A stretch of 64,000 nt of DNA from Lampropedia puyangensis (GCF_004833285.1 NZ_STFG01000001.1:527118-591117), one strand, 5' to 3'. Positions 18,931-28,401 are shown, counted from the first letter of the stretch. Notes: generated by a model not told the origin, from the letters alone. Numbers and translations are program-made.

Positions 18931-19797
18931 TTAGGCGCCAGGTCTTCTCAGGAGTAGGAGTATTTCATTGTTGGTCAGCACTTCTTGTGGGTAGTGCTCC
19001 AGCAACGGCAAGGGGGGCATATCCTGCATATGGTTCTTTTGTTGGCGCACCACTTCAAAGCCCGCCTCTTGCATCAACGCAATCAGCTCATCTGCCGTTA
19101 AGCGGTTGAGGTGCTGGTACTCTTTGAAAACAAAGCGTTTATAGCCATCTACGCCGAAGTCGTCGAAGCCGTAGTCAACTTCACCCATGTCCAACTCGCC
19201 CTCGTAAGCTTGGATGCGTTGCCAAAGTTCTTCTTCACTCACGAGCAGGTGCACCCACGGCGTATCAATGTAGCGACGCAAATGCGCGCCCCACGCAGAG
19301 TAGTACAACGGTTCAATTTGCAGAAAGAACACACCGCCAGGACGCAGACACTGAAACAAATCGCGTGCAATGGGCAGGACTTGATCGCGCTGGACATGTT
19401 CAAACGTTGACCAACTCATGATGCCGTCGACTTGGTGCTTGCCGGCCAAGGATTGGGATGGTTGGATGTTTTCGAAACTGAGGCCTTTAGGCAGTCTTTG
19501 CAGGTGCAGTTGTTCTCGGGCTATTTTCGGGAGTTTCTTGAACTCTTGGCGAATGTCCACGCCATGGATACGTTGAGCACCGTAGCGCAGCATCAATGCC
19601 AAGTCGCTAATGCCATCACCGCAACCAAAGTTCAGCAGTTTGGATTGGCGCAGATCTAGTTCTTTTCCCATCCAGTCATGAATCAGATCGGTGGCATAAA
19701 AGAAATGCGCTTTGAACCATTCATTGGTGATGAGGGACTCATCGAAACGGGGCTGGCCTTGGAAGGCACTCTTGATGCGGTCAATGAGATGCAGCAT
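18931..19797 (-). CDS. Class I SAM-dependent methyltransferase
   Basis: A soluble protein of 288 residues, last gene of the wzm-wzt operon. The SAM site is LNFGCGDGISDLAL (about residues 54-67), followed by acidic IHGVDIRQEF and, after WSTFEHV, by LFQCLRPGGVFFLQIEP. This is the Methyltransf_11/23 pattern. The acceptor is unknown. The location in a polysaccharide export operon suggests modification of a sugar chain. Ordinary small-molecule or ubiquinone methylation cannot be excluded. Confidence 0.85.
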   Translation of the reverse strand: MLHLIDRIKSAFQGQPRFDESLITNEWFKAHFFYATDLIHDWMGKELDLRQSKLLNFGCGDGISDLALMLRYGAQRIHGVDIRQEFKKLPKIAREQLHLQRLPKGLSFENIQPSQSLAGKHQVDGIMSWSTFEHVQRDQVLPIARDLFQCLRPGGVFFLQIEPLYYSAWGAHLRRYIDTPWVHLLVSEEELWQRIQAYEGELDMGEVDYGFDDFGVDGYKRFVFKEYQHLNRLTADELIALMQEAGFEVVRQQKNHMQDMPPLPLLEHYPQEVLTNNEILLLLRRPGA

Positions 19798-19899
19798 GAA
19801 ACTCTATGGTTGGCAAATGGAATGAAATTAGATGTCTGGCTGGGCAGCAGCGATTGTCGTTTCTGCTTGGCTTGGCAGCATGGTGGATGCAGTGGCTGC

Positions 19900-22563
19900 T
19901 TACGGTACCACTTGGAATAGGGCCCAGGTGGCGTTGTCTTGTGCAACGAGCTGCAAACTGGCATTGCGCTGTAAAGCAGCCGCATGGGCGGTGTTTGTCA
20001 ACACGAATTCTACGTTCAAGAGGCGGAAGTCAAACAAAGTAGGCTCTAGTCGCAGTTCGACACGATCCATGGCTGGCGCTCCAACAGAGAAGAAGCGTGG
20101 ATTGTTGGCTTCTTTTTCACTTAACGTGATATGAAGGTGCTGATAGCGGTTGTATTGGCTGATAAATAGGCTATCAGGGTCCAGGCGAGCCCAAAAAGCT
20201 AATGGAGGCTCATAGAACGTGCTGTTGAGTACAGAAACGCCGGCGCTAGCTAAGGCGTTTGACCACTCTCTTTGCGCCACCACGGCTATTTGCGGTTGCT
20301 TGCAAGCATTTGTGTCGCTTCGTGTTGACTTAGCTGAGCACAGATTGTCTAGTGGTTTTGCCAGCTCGGTGACAGGGGTGATGAAAGATGGTGCCTGTGT
20401 AATGGGATTGAAAGGAAGAGCAGTTGCCAGCGTCCAAGCTGCGTAGATCAGGATGGCAGCTTTGAGGCGGCCAGAAGCAAGTAAAAAACCCAGTGCAGCA
20501 CATCCCATATAAATCAGGCCGGTTATTCCCAAACCTAACCACCCCTGTAAAGGGGCAGGCATGCTGTCGAATTGTTGTGCTGTGAGGTATACAAATGCGA
20601 CGCCACCCAAAACGCCAAGGCTATTGAGCCGATACGTGTTAGAGGACGCAAGAATGCCTTGCTCGCGCAGGATTTGCCAGCGCCATATCAGCCAACCCCA
20701 CAATAAAGTTTGGGCAAGCCCTAACGCTACATCTAGTCGGAAGGCTGGTGCCATGCTCCATAAGGTGGCATGCGCGAGCCAACCAGGCAAACCCCAGAAC
20801 ATGTACCAGGAAACAAAAGCGATGTATGCCCAGAGCGTGAGTGAGATTGCGTCAGGGCCACGCAACCTGTCCCATACCACCAGTGTTGCCAATGCCAGCG
20901 GGGGGAGTACATAAATAAAATTACCAGCATCACTTGCAATCGACCACTGTGATGCATTGAAGAGAGTAATGGAATTGGTCAGCCCCTTGCTCAAGTGCCA
21001 AGGGTCTGCATAACCACCTAGATCGATGCTGCGCTGTCCTGGGTAAACGGTATGTCTGAGCACCTCAATCGCATCTTTCCCATCCAGCCACCACGCGCCC
21101 AAAAGTATTGCCGCAACTGTGGTCGCGAGCAGTATGCCAATGAGCTGCGGCCTGCCAAAATGCAATTGCGCGCGAAATTGCCATGCCGCAGCGAGAGTCG
21201 CAAAAACCATGAGATAGCCTAGTGGTATTTGCCAGCCAGGGTAGAGCACCAGCACAAAACCTGCAAAAGCCCAACCCAAACAGGCACTGGCGGCTAGAGC
21301 TGTCGGCCAACGGGTCGCTCTTAATGCCACGTCTGCTGCTAACGCGGCTGCTAAGGGGAAAAAGGTTGCGTATGCAGGCCATCCAGACCAGCTTACAGAG
21401 TAGCCAGACCAAGCAACAGTAGCCGCCAACGCAGCATGAAGTTTCCATGGGCCATTAAACCAGCGCTGCAACAACGCAAAAACAGCACTAAAGCAAGCGA
21501 AGAAAGGCAGCCACCAATCCCAAGCGAGGGCTCTGCGCATGTCTAAAAAGAAAAAGCCCCATGTAGCCGGTTTTGCAATTGCGGCTGCATTGCTGATAGG
21601 CGCGCCCGTCATCCCCACTACATTCATGTTTTGACCAGGTTGTCCATGTAGAGGATTGATGTTTGGGAAGCGATTGGGCACCTGTGTCTGACTGATGGCT
21701 AACGGTGTGACAACCTGCCATTCATCTGCGCGTACATCTTGTGCATGCCCCATCCATACTGATGCGTTGTGTGATATCACAGGAGTTTGATTGAGCAGCC
21801 GTGTGATGGAGGAGCCCGTCCAGCCTCCAGCTACCAACAGTACAAAAGAGATCGAGATGGATGCAAGAAACAGTGCTTTACCCAAGGTGTCTGAGCTGGG
21901 TTTGGTTTGTCCTACCCGATTGCTATGTGCGGTAGACAGTCGACTGTTGGGTGAAGTATTCGGGGGAATCAACCATGCCAGTAATGGAATGGCTATTGCT
22001 AACCAAAACAGGAATTTTGCCCGATGACTCGGTTGTTGTGGTGGTGGGGGGATGTCTGCAAACGTGCTGTTCTCAAGACTTTGCACGTCAAAGTGGGATT
22101 TGTCACCCAACATCACTTGCATGCGAATGGAGTGCATGCCTGCGGGTACGGCGTCGGGCACATGCAAGGGTAAGCTGAATCCACTGGTTTCCCATAGTGG
22201 ATTATTCAGTGATTGAGCTACATCAACTCTGGCCGTTGCGTAACCCAGGCGACCTTGGTAAATCAACTGGTCTCCCAGCCAAACTTTGGCAAAGGTGACA
22301 AAAACATCAGGACGGTGAGAAACAGCCCAACCAGTCAGAGTGATCGTCCGATCTGGAGCGACGTGAATGGATTCCAGTACACCTCGTCCTGGTGTGTTGC
22401 TTGCCTCTGTGTCTTGCGCGTGAGTCACATTTGGCAAGGCAAAAGTAAGTGCTAAAAGCAGCAGGGCAAAGCCAATCGCATTAGATAAGCGTGCCCTTTG
22501 AAAAATCACACAGTAACAGTACTCGCAGAGTGAGGTGAGCGTCTGCCTACGTTGAGAGAGCAT
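19900..22563 (-). CDS. Large polytopic membrane protein with N-terminal beta-sandwich-like module
   Basis: An 887-residue protein I cannot name. A signal-like hydrophobic segment is at about 30-50. Residues about 62-152 form a periplasmic module with GWA (78-80), an ARVDV strand, SGFSLPL and GMHSIRMQV. A membrane segment at about 182-200 follows, then about ten more between 230 and 730. Between the first of these, HAQDVRADEWQVVTPLAIS and FPNINPLHG look like a conserved periplasmic loop. The arrangement resembles GT-C-type glycosyltransferases or uncharacterised families of polysaccharide loci, but no catalytic motif is certain. The C-terminal 150 residues are soluble. It lies between two methyltransferase genes. 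Confidence 0.75.
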   Translation of the reverse strand: MLSQRRQTLTSLCEYCYCVIFQRARLSNAIGFALLLLALTFALPNVTHAQDTEASNTPGRGVLESIHVAPDRTITLTGWAVSHRPDVFVTFAKVWLGDQLIYQGRLGYATARVDVAQSLNNPLWETSGFSLPLHVPDAVPAGMHSIRMQVMLGDKSHFDVQSLENSTFADIPPPPQQPSHRAKFLFWLAIAIPLLAWLIPPNTSPNSRLSTAHSNRVGQTKPSSDTLGKALFLASISISFVLLVAGGWTGSSITRLLNQTPVISHNASVWMGHAQDVRADEWQVVTPLAISQTQVPNRFPNINPLHGQPGQNMNVVGMTGAPISNAAAIAKPATWGFFFLDMRRALAWDWWLPFFACFSAVFALLQRWFNGPWKLHAALAATVAWSGYSVSWSGWPAYATFFPLAAALAADVALRATRWPTALAASACLGWAFAGFVLVLYPGWQIPLGYLMVFATLAAAWQFRAQLHFGRPQLIGILLATTVAAILLGAWWLDGKDAIEVLRHTVYPGQRSIDLGGYADPWHLSKGLTNSITLFNASQWSIASDAGNFIYVLPPLALATLVVWDRLRGPDAISLTLWAYIAFVSWYMFWGLPGWLAHATLWSMAPAFRLDVALGLAQTLLWGWLIWRWQILREQGILASSNTYRLNSLGVLGGVAFVYLTAQQFDSMPAPLQGWLGLGITGLIYMGCAALGFLLASGRLKAAILIYAAWTLATALPFNPITQAPSFITPVTELAKPLDNLCSAKSTRSDTNACKQPQIAVVAQREWSNALASAGVSVLNSTFYEPPLAFWARLDPDSLFISQYNRYQHLHITLSEKEANNPRFFSVGAPAMDRVELRLEPTLFDFRLLNVEFVLTNTAHAAALQRNASLQLVAQDNATWALFQVVP

Positions 22564-22640
22564 GGAAAGATTGCTGTTACTGGTTGAGTTGCAATGTGGT
22601 TGGTGTCAATGGTATTGACTATACGTGCGAGATCGGGCAG

Positions 22641-23528
22641 TTAAGTCGACACCAGCTTACCAATAATATAGGCGTCTTGGTAATTCCAGAATGAGGCTGG
22701 TGCGTATAGGCGCAGTTGGTCTATGCCGATAGTTTGCGCAATCTGCGAGCGCACGAAGGCATCACTCGTGAACGTCGTTCCGTATTCTTGTGCCTCAATG
22801 GCATTAGATTCGCTGGATGGGAAAAAGCGCAAGCCAGTTTCATCCATTTCAACCCGTTGGCGCTGTTGGGCTTGTATGCCATGGGTAGTGAAGACCAGTA
22901 CGCCGCCGGGTTGAACGCTTTGGTAGAGGTGGTTTAGCCAGCGGCTCCAGCTTTTGAGTGGCAGGTGGGTAAAGAGTGACAGTACAAACACCACTTCGTA
23001 TTGGCTGGGCCAAGTGACTTGCTCTGGCTCAGTGGATGAGACAAAGCCTTTAACGCCGAAAGTTTGTGTTGAGAAATGCACCGCATCTTCTACGACGTCG
23101 GATACGGTTAGCGCATCTTCACCAATGGCTTTAACCAAATGGCGTGTAAAGCGGCCATGGCCACTGGCGAACTCTAAGAAACTCTTGGTTTGGCTCAGTG
23201 GTTTGTTCACTTTCTCAAGCAATAGCATCAATTCTGAAAGTGTGCGCCAGCCATCAGCGAAGTAGTCGCGCAAGGGATTGATGGAGGTTGGGTGACCTGC
23301 AAAGAAATGGAATATGTCGTCCTGTTGTGAGATGCTGCAGTTGAGCCCCATCATTTCCTGAAAAGAGCCCTCAAGTTGATGCTTTTCTATCAGATGGTGC
23401 GCAGCCAACCTGGTTGATGGCTCTTGGCGCGCCTGGAGTAGCAATGGAGCTGCTGCGCTGAAATCCGATTGACTGAGCAGCTGCTGTGCTTGTGTCAATC
23501 GCTCTGTAGCTGAGGTGTTGGCTGTCAT
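22641..23528 (-). CDS. SAM-dependent methyltransferase with N-terminal helical extension
   Basis: A soluble protein of 295 residues, 22 bases after wzt. Residues 1-60 are helical and TPR-like (LTQAQQLLSQSDFSAAAPLL). The SAM motif is FLEFASGHGRFTRHLV (about residues 117-132), then VSDVVEDAV and LYQSVQPGGVLVFTTHG. The acceptor is unknown. It is unrelated in detail to the second methyltransferase of the operon. Its position just after wzt suggests that it modifies the exported polysaccharide, possibly its end. Confidence 0.85.
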   Translation of the reverse strand: MTANTSATERLTQAQQLLSQSDFSAAAPLLLQARQEPSTRLAAHHLIEKHQLEGSFQEMMGLNCSISQQDDIFHFFAGHPTSINPLRDYFADGWRTLSELMLLLEKVNKPLSQTKSFLEFASGHGRFTRHLVKAIGEDALTVSDVVEDAVHFSTQTFGVKGFVSSTEPEQVTWPSQYEVVFVLSLFTHLPLKSWSRWLNHLYQSVQPGGVLVFTTHGIQAQQRQRVEMDETGLRFFPSSESNAIEAQEYGTTFTSDAFVRSQIAQTIGIDQLRLYAPASFWNYQDAYIIGKLVST

Positions 23529-23550
23529 GGTCAGGATGGTATGAAAAGGG

Positions 23551-24876
23551 TCATGCCCAAGTATGGGGCAACTTGACGAGGCCGGGCATGAGGGTTGGAT
23601 TTAGAAAACGAATGTGCATGAAGCGCAGCCATTCGTCATAGACCACTAAACCGCTTTCATCAAATAAAAAGGCACTGATGACGTATTGGCCGCTATGCAG
23701 CGGCAAATCGGCAAAGGTCAAAATAGATTGCCACGATCCATCTTCGAGCTGTTTTGGCGAGGCCTTGTCTTCATGCGTTGCCAAGGACGTGATTCCAACC
23801 CCTTTGGACTGCTCAATCATAAAGCCCACGTTAGGGCATTCGGCGCCGTTGCCTCGCGCTGTAATGGTGACGATCAGGTCTTTGCTATTGAGTAAGGGCG
23901 CTTGGCCCTCTTTGTCCTCAAGCAGGTGCGAGACTTCGACATTGATGATATGTGCGGCATCTGCATGGCGTGCGCTAACGGGTGTTGGTTTTTGACTTGC
24001 TGCATTGCCTTCGGTGTTCTTGTCTGTGGCGCCCTCGTTGGTGGGCTCTGCGGCTTGTTCTTGCTCTTGCAGCAAAATTCGTGTGTGGGTGAGGTAGGCT
24101 CCAAGGACTTCTTCTGTTTGACCAAAAGCTTCAATCTTGCCTTTATGCAGCCACATCGCGGTATCGCACAGGGTTCGAATATGGTAGGGGCTGTGCGAAC
24201 AAAATAAGATGGTGCAGCCGTTTTCCTTGAAGGCGGTGATGCGTTCGACACATTTTTTCTGGAAGGGTTGGTCACCAACGGCCAGCGCTTCGTCCACGAT
24301 CAGAACATCAGGCTGAATGGCTGTCATCAGCGCAAAAGCCAAGCGCACGACCATTCCTGAAGAATAGGTTTTGACAGGCCGATTCATGGCATCGCCAAGC
24401 CCTGCAAATTCCACAATTTCAGTTTCGAGTTCAGCCATCTGCGCATGATGAATACCAATCATGCTGCCCGCAAAGTACAGATTTTCCCGGCCACTGAAAT
24501 CTGGGTGAAATCCTGCTCCCAATTCCAAGATCGCTGTGACACGCCCCACACGCTCAAGCGTGCCTGTGGAGGGCTGGAGCGTGCCTGCCAATAGTTTCAA
24601 AAGGGTGCTTTTCCCCGCGCCATTGTCGCCAATGACGCCAATGCACTGACCACGTTGCAACTCAAAAGAAACATCCTGCAGTGCCCAGTGGCTGCGATGG
24701 TAGGCGCCCCCAGTAACCAGTGCTTTTAGCCGTTGACGTGCGGATGGGTAGAGCTTGTATTCTTTGCCCATTTGTTGGGCTTTGAGGACAACCTCTGCAT
24801 GACTTGATTCGGGTTGCCCGTTCTCAGGTTCGTGCGCGCCCAATACGGGCGTCGAAGATGAAGCGGTGTCTGTCAT
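23551..24876 (-). CDS. wzt: Polysaccharide ABC transporter ATPase with C-terminal carbohydrate-binding domain
   Basis: ATPase of a Wzm/Wzt exporter for O-antigen or related glycans, 441 residues. Walker A is GDNGAGKSTLLKLL (about residues 73-86), the signature region is YSSGMVVRLAFA, and Walker B is VLIVDEALAVGD. A charged linker (about residues 260-300) leads to a C-terminal domain (about 310-435) typical of Wzt proteins that bind a modified non-reducing end before export. ATG 24876 overlaps the wzm stop in ATGA; the TTG at 24882 is an unlikely start. Confidence 0.93.
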   Translation of the reverse strand: MTDTASSSTPVLGAHEPENGQPESSHAEVVLKAQQMGKEYKLYPSARQRLKALVTGGAYHRSHWALQDVSFELQRGQCIGVIGDNGAGKSTLLKLLAGTLQPSTGTLERVGRVTAILELGAGFHPDFSGRENLYFAGSMIGIHHAQMAELETEIVEFAGLGDAMNRPVKTYSSGMVVRLAFALMTAIQPDVLIVDEALAVGDQPFQKKCVERITAFKENGCTILFCSHSPYHIRTLCDTAMWLHKGKIEAFGQTEEVLGAYLTHTRILLQEQEQAAEPTNEGATDKNTEGNAASQKPTPVSARHADAAHIINVEVSHLLEDKEGQAPLLNSKDLIVTITARGNGAECPNVGFMIEQSKGVGITSLATHEDKASPKQLEDGSWQSILTFADLPLHSGQYVISAFLFDESGLVVYDEWLRFMHIRFLNPTLMPGLVKLPHTWA

Positions 24877-25673
24877 AGCCAATCCACCAGTTGGTCACGG
24901 CTGCGGCCAATCACAATGTTCAAGATCACGGCAATTACCGCAATGGTGATGCCGATGGCTAACCAAATGCTTGCTGGTGGCCATTGCCCTTTGAGCAATA
25001 CATTTTGATAGCCAAGTACATAAGGGGTGATGGGATTGAGCCAAAGTACCCAGCGCCAGCGTTCTGGAAACATAGTCAGTGGAAACAGAATCGGTGCGGC
25101 GAAAACTCCGACGGAGAATACAAATGCGACCAGCTGCGCAACGTCACGCAAAGCGGCCATCAAAATAGCAAGTAAATAGCCCAGCAACCATGCCGTCACA
25201 GTTTGTAAGGCCAGCAGCGGCAGCATGGCGCTAATGGCTAATGCGCCGTGGTGCATCGGCCAGTAGGCTACTGTTACCAGCAAGAAAAGGGGGAAGAATA
25301 CGACGGCACTGGCCAGTACTGAGCGTGCTGGAAACAAGACGGGAGGCAAAGGGTTTTTTTGCAGTAATCCTCCTACGTCAACCAAACTGCTCATGCCGCG
25401 CTGCGTCATTTCGGAAAAAGCCATCCATCCGATCATGCCGACAATCAAAAAGGTGCCAACTCGTTCTGAAGGAGCCTGCTCACCTAGGCGCATTGCGAAG
25501 ACCAAGTCAAAAACGACAAAGTAGCTTGCAATAGTCAGCGCGGGTTGGATCCATGCCCACACAATCCCGCCGATGGAGCCAGCAAAACGGGCGCTGAGTT
25601 CACGCTTGGTCAGAACGACAAGCAAGGCGCGCATCCGAGCCAATACAGCTATATCTGAAAAAAGAAACTTCAT
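24873..25673 (-). CDS. wzm: Polysaccharide ABC transporter permease
   Basis: Inner-membrane channel of the Wzm/Wzt exporter, 266 residues with six hydrophobic segments. The N-terminal amphipathic part (VVLTKRELSARFAGSIGGI) and the segment FPERWRWVLWLNPITP are typical of ABC-2-type O-antigen permeases. First gene of the operon, overlapping wzt by 4 bases. Its promoter must lie in the 420-base region upstream. Confidence 0.92.
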   Translation of the reverse strand: MKFLFSDIAVLARMRALLVVLTKRELSARFAGSIGGIVWAWIQPALTIASYFVVFDLVFAMRLGEQAPSERVGTFLIVGMIGWMAFSEMTQRGMSSLVDVGGLLQKNPLPPVLFPARSVLASAVVFFPLFLLVTVAYWPMHHGALAISAMLPLLALQTVTAWLLGYLLAILMAALRDVAQLVAFVFSVGVFAAPILFPLTMFPERWRWVLWLNPITPYVLGYQNVLLKGQWPPASIWLAIGITIAVIAVILNIVIGRSRDQLVDWL

Positions 25674-26093
25674 GTTTTCAATGTCTGGTTGAGATTAGCA
25701 AAACCAGAGGAGCGAGTACGAATGCATTGCATGTACGTAATGGATTTTTGCGTTTTTCAAGCCTGAGTAATTGTCTGCTTGTTGATCGGCCATGTAGTGG
25801 CCAAACGTTGTATGGCAAACGCAGACCGTGACTACCATGGTTCCCATAACAACCGCTTCTACGCGCAAGCAAAGCCACGCAGTTTAGCTGTTTTGCTTTG
25901 TACTCAAACTAAACACTGTTTCAGTGCGTGACGGGGCACACTGCGGGCTTGCGCAAAACGGGAATCTGCGCAACTGCATGGCACTAATGCCGTTACGTTT
26001 CGTCTGTCAAGGCCGGATTGCACTTGATATTTACCCCCGCTTGGGTGCAGAATACGCCGTTTTTCAAATTCATCGTTTTCCCTAGTTATCATT
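25674..26093. other. Intergenic region between wzm and GNAT genes (divergent)
   Basis: About 420 bases without a gene. It should hold the promoter of the wzm operon and that of the GNAT gene. A 5-bp arm inverted repeat, GGCCA-TGTAG-TGGCC, lies at 25788-25802. TTGATA at 26024-26029 could be a -35 box for the GNAT gene, but the spacing to GAATAC at 26050 is too long. Confidence 0.45.
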
Positions 26094-26621
26094 ATGTCGA
26101 CAATTCAGGTTCGTGCTGCGACTTTGCGTGATGCCAAAGCCATTGCCCAAATTCATACCGCTGCTGTGCAGGCAGCTTACAAAGGCATTGTGCCCGATGA
26201 GCATTTGAAGTCTGTCAGTGTCGAAAAGCGCGTGGCTTACTGGCGTGAAGCTATTGAGTTTTGCGAGCCTCAAGTCAAGGTGGCAATTGAGCAAGACAAG
26301 ATCGTTGGTTTTGTCGGATTTGATCGCTCGCGTGACGAAAAGACACGCCCTACCACTGGTGAGATTTGGGCTATTTATATTGCCCCCAACCATTGGAATA
26401 AAGGCGTGGGTGCCGCACTTTGGGATGCTGCCAGAGAAGGCTTGCATGAAGAGGGGTGCACGAACGTGACCGCTTGGGTCCCCGTACAGAATGAGCGTGC
26501 TTTGAAATTTCATGAAACCGCTGGCTTTGAGCGTGAAATCAGTAGCGCCAAAACAGCTACGATCGGTGGCATGAAGTTTGAAGAGATTCGCGTTAAACGC
26601 TCACTGACAACAGGCCGTTGA
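26094..26621 (+). CDS. GNAT-family N-acetyltransferase
   Basis: A small acyltransferase of 175 residues with the single-domain GNAT layout. The N-terminal strand IQVRAATLRDAKAIAQIH and helix lead to IWAIYIAPNHWNKGVGAALW, which contains the acetyl-CoA pyrophosphate loop. The later strand and helix (VTAWVPVQNERALKFHETAGF) complete the fold. The acceptor substrate is not known. It stands alone with a terminator 92 bases after the stop. Confidence 0.9.
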   Translation: MSTIQVRAATLRDAKAIAQIHTAAVQAAYKGIVPDEHLKSVSVEKRVAYWREAIEFCEPQVKVAIEQDKIVGFVGFDRSRDEKTRPTTGEIWAIYIAPNHWNKGVGAALWDAAREGLHEEGCTNVTAWVPVQNERALKFHETAGFEREISSAKTATIGGMKFEEIRVKRSLTTGR

Positions 26622-26712
26622 TTTGCTGCAGTTCAGTCGATTTTTGGTGGTTTGCCAGATCGTCTCTCTGATAAGCGTTGATTGGCTTGTTAAGGTTAAG
26701 GTATCTGTTTAA

Positions 26713-26746
26713 GTAAGAAAACCGCTGATCCCAGCGGTTTTCTTAC
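26713..26746 (+). terminator. Rho-independent terminator after the GNAT gene
   Basis: A perfect 15-bp inverted repeat (26713-26727 with 26732-26746), GTAAGAAAACCGCTG and its complement with an ATCC loop. The lower stem is A/T-rich rather than followed by a long T run, so it may work in both directions. Confidence 0.8.
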
Positions 26747-26823
26747 GAACATTTATTACAGATAGATGCCCCAAAAGAGGGCGTGTTCTGTAGCGGTTTC
26801 TCCGCAAGAATGCAGGTGCTACT

Positions 26824-26829
26824 TATAAT
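26824..26829 (+). promoter_or_regulatory. Candidate -10 box for M48 lipoprotein gene
   Basis: A perfect TATAAT 114 bases before the start codon. No good -35 hexamer lies 16-18 bases upstream, so the call is weak. Confidence 0.35.
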
Positions 26830-26942
26830 GCTTTGATACTTTTTACATGGCGACTGCATTCAAATGCAGGGTATGTCCGTGTATGCTTAAACAGTGTTTT
26901 TGACTAAACATTCAACGATCACTAGATGGAGAACAAATCACT

Positions 26943-27713
26943 ATGACCAAGCCAGCAACACGTTTGCTTACCCTTACTTGTGCTGCGGCAGTTGCAGCAC
27001 TGGTTGCAGGTTGTAATGTTAACGAGGGAATGCTGAATGCAGGAGGCTCAGCCCTTAAAGCTGTGACGCTGAGCAAGGAGGACGTTGTTCAGATGTCGAG
27101 CCAATCTTGCCAAGCACTCGATACAGACAATCAAATTGCCAAGTCCAATAGCAAGTATGCAACACGATTGGCCGCCATTGTGAAGCCTTTGCCTAAAGAA
27201 ATTGAAGGGCAAACGATCAACTATAAGGTCTATATGACCAAGGATATCAATGCTTGGGCGATGGATAACGGCTGTGTGCGTGTGTATTCAGGCCTGATGG
27301 ATTTGATGAATGATGATGAGGTTCGCGGCGTAATTGGCCATGAGTTAGGGCATGTCGCTTTGGGGCATTCCACCGCGAGCATGCGCACTGCTTATGCCAC
27401 CTCTGCCGCTAGGCAGGCTGCTGCGGCCAGCGGCAACGCAACGGCTGCGGTGTTGTCCAGCTCTGCTGCCGGCGCGTTGGGAGAGGCATTCATCAATGCC
27501 CAATTTTCCCAGAGCCAGGAAACAGCAGCAGACAATTACTCATTTGATTTGCTGACTCAGCTTAAATTGGAGCGCAAGGGCTTGGTTACTGGTTTTCAAA
27601 AACTGGCCAAACTCAGCGGTAAAAGTAGCGCGGCTTCTTCATTGCTGAGTTCTCATCCATCGTCAGAAAAACGCGTTGAGAATTTACAAGGACGTTTGGA
27701 CAAGGCCAAGTAA
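26943..27713 (+). CDS. M48-family metalloprotease lipoprotein
   Basis: A zinc protease of 256 residues, likely anchored in the periplasm as a lipoprotein; the lipobox is LVAGC (Cys near residue 24). The zinc motif is HELGHVALGH (about residues 131-140), and the third ligand Glu is in QETAADNYSFDLL. The length and layout resemble YcaL/LoiP-type envelope-quality-control proteases. A GGAGA ribosome site lies about 12 bases before ATG 26943. It is monocistronic, ended by a strong terminator. Confidence 0.92.
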   Translation: MTKPATRLLTLTCAAAVAALVAGCNVNEGMLNAGGSALKAVTLSKEDVVQMSSQSCQALDTDNQIAKSNSKYATRLAAIVKPLPKEIEGQTINYKVYMTKDINAWAMDNGCVRVYSGLMDLMNDDEVRGVIGHELGHVALGHSTASMRTAYATSAARQAAAASGNATAAVLSSSAAGALGEAFINAQFSQSQETAADNYSFDLLTQLKLERKGLVTGFQKLAKLSGKSSAASSLLSSHPSSEKRVENLQGRLDKAK

Positions 27714-27732
27714 TCGGCATTGATCAAAAATA

Positions 27733-27772
27733 AAAAAAGCGCATAGCCGTTGAGTTATGCGCTTTTTTTATC
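27733..27772 (+). terminator. Rho-independent terminator after M48 lipoprotein
   Basis: A 14-bp stem, AAAAAAAGCGCATA (27733-27746) with TATGCGCTTTTTTT (27756-27769), followed by more T. The A tract on the other side could make it bidirectional. Confidence 0.93.
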
Positions 27773-27854
27773 ATTTTGTGTTTTCTCTTGGTGCATAGCC
27801 TGGGTGTATTGGCGCAAAATTTAGTGGTGGAAAGCAGTTAGGATTCAAAACGTG

Positions 27855-28286
27855 ATGGGTACAAATGACAATATGAATGGACAGTTGCATTTATCGTACG
27901 CGGGGGATATCTCTCCTCAGCAAGCCTGGGCGTGGTATCAAACCGGCGAGGCGCTTGTAGTTGATGTGCGCACCGATGCTGAGCGTGCGTGGGTAGGTTC
28001 TGTGCCGGGGGCCATTGCTATTGCGTGGAAACAGTGGCCAGGAATGGCCTTGAATCCTGATTTTGATGCGCAACTGCGTGCGGCAGTGATTGGGGCTGAA
28101 AGCAAGAAATTAGCCATTCTCTGCCGTAGTGGCGTACGTTCAATTGCTGCGGCTGAACGTGCTACTTTGCTGGGTTTTGAGGCCTACAATATTCTTGAAG
28201 GTTTTGAGGGCGCGTTAGATGCCCATGCGCACCGTGGGCGTATAGGGGGCTGGCGTTACCATGGCTTGCCCTGGGGGCAATCTTGA
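27855..28286 (+). CDS. Rhodanese-domain protein
   Basis: A single rhodanese domain of 143 residues, probably a cytoplasmic sulfur carrier or thiosulfate sulfurtransferase. The domain runs from PQQAWAWYQ to the C terminus, with VVDVRTDAERAWVG and the active-site loop CRSGVRS, whose Cys would carry the persulfide. The six-residue loop size fits sulfurtransferases rather than Cdc25-type phosphatases. ATG 27855 is used; GTG 27852 and ATG 27873 are alternatives. A terminator follows 47 bases after the stop. Confidence 0.9.
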   Translation: MGTNDNMNGQLHLSYAGDISPQQAWAWYQTGEALVVDVRTDAERAWVGSVPGAIAIAWKQWPGMALNPDFDAQLRAAVIGAESKKLAILCRSGVRSIAAAERATLLGFEAYNILEGFEGALDAHAHRGRIGGWRYHGLPWGQS

Positions 28287-28332
28287 TTTTAAGGAATGGG
28301 ATTGGCACTTTTTCACTAGAAGCTTAAAAGGC

Positions 28333-28358
28333 AAAGGCACCTGTCGGTGCCTTTTTTT
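28333..28358 (+). terminator. Rho-independent terminator after rhodanese gene
   Basis: A 9-bp stem, AAAGGCACC (28333-28341) with GGTGCCTTT (28346-28354) and a TGTC loop, then further T. Its stem is the same as that of the hisD terminator; only the loop differs. Confidence 0.93.
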
Positions 28359-28401
28359 GGTGAATTCTCTGAGACTAACTCAGAAAACGCATTCCGAAAT
28401 A

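Larger units (their letters stand above)
26622..26942. other. Intergenic region between GNAT and M48 lipoprotein
   Basis: About 320 bases with no gene. It contains the terminator of the GNAT gene, a short GCGG-TTTCT-CCGC hairpin at 26793-26805, and a TATAAT box at 26824, described separately. Confidence 0.5.
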
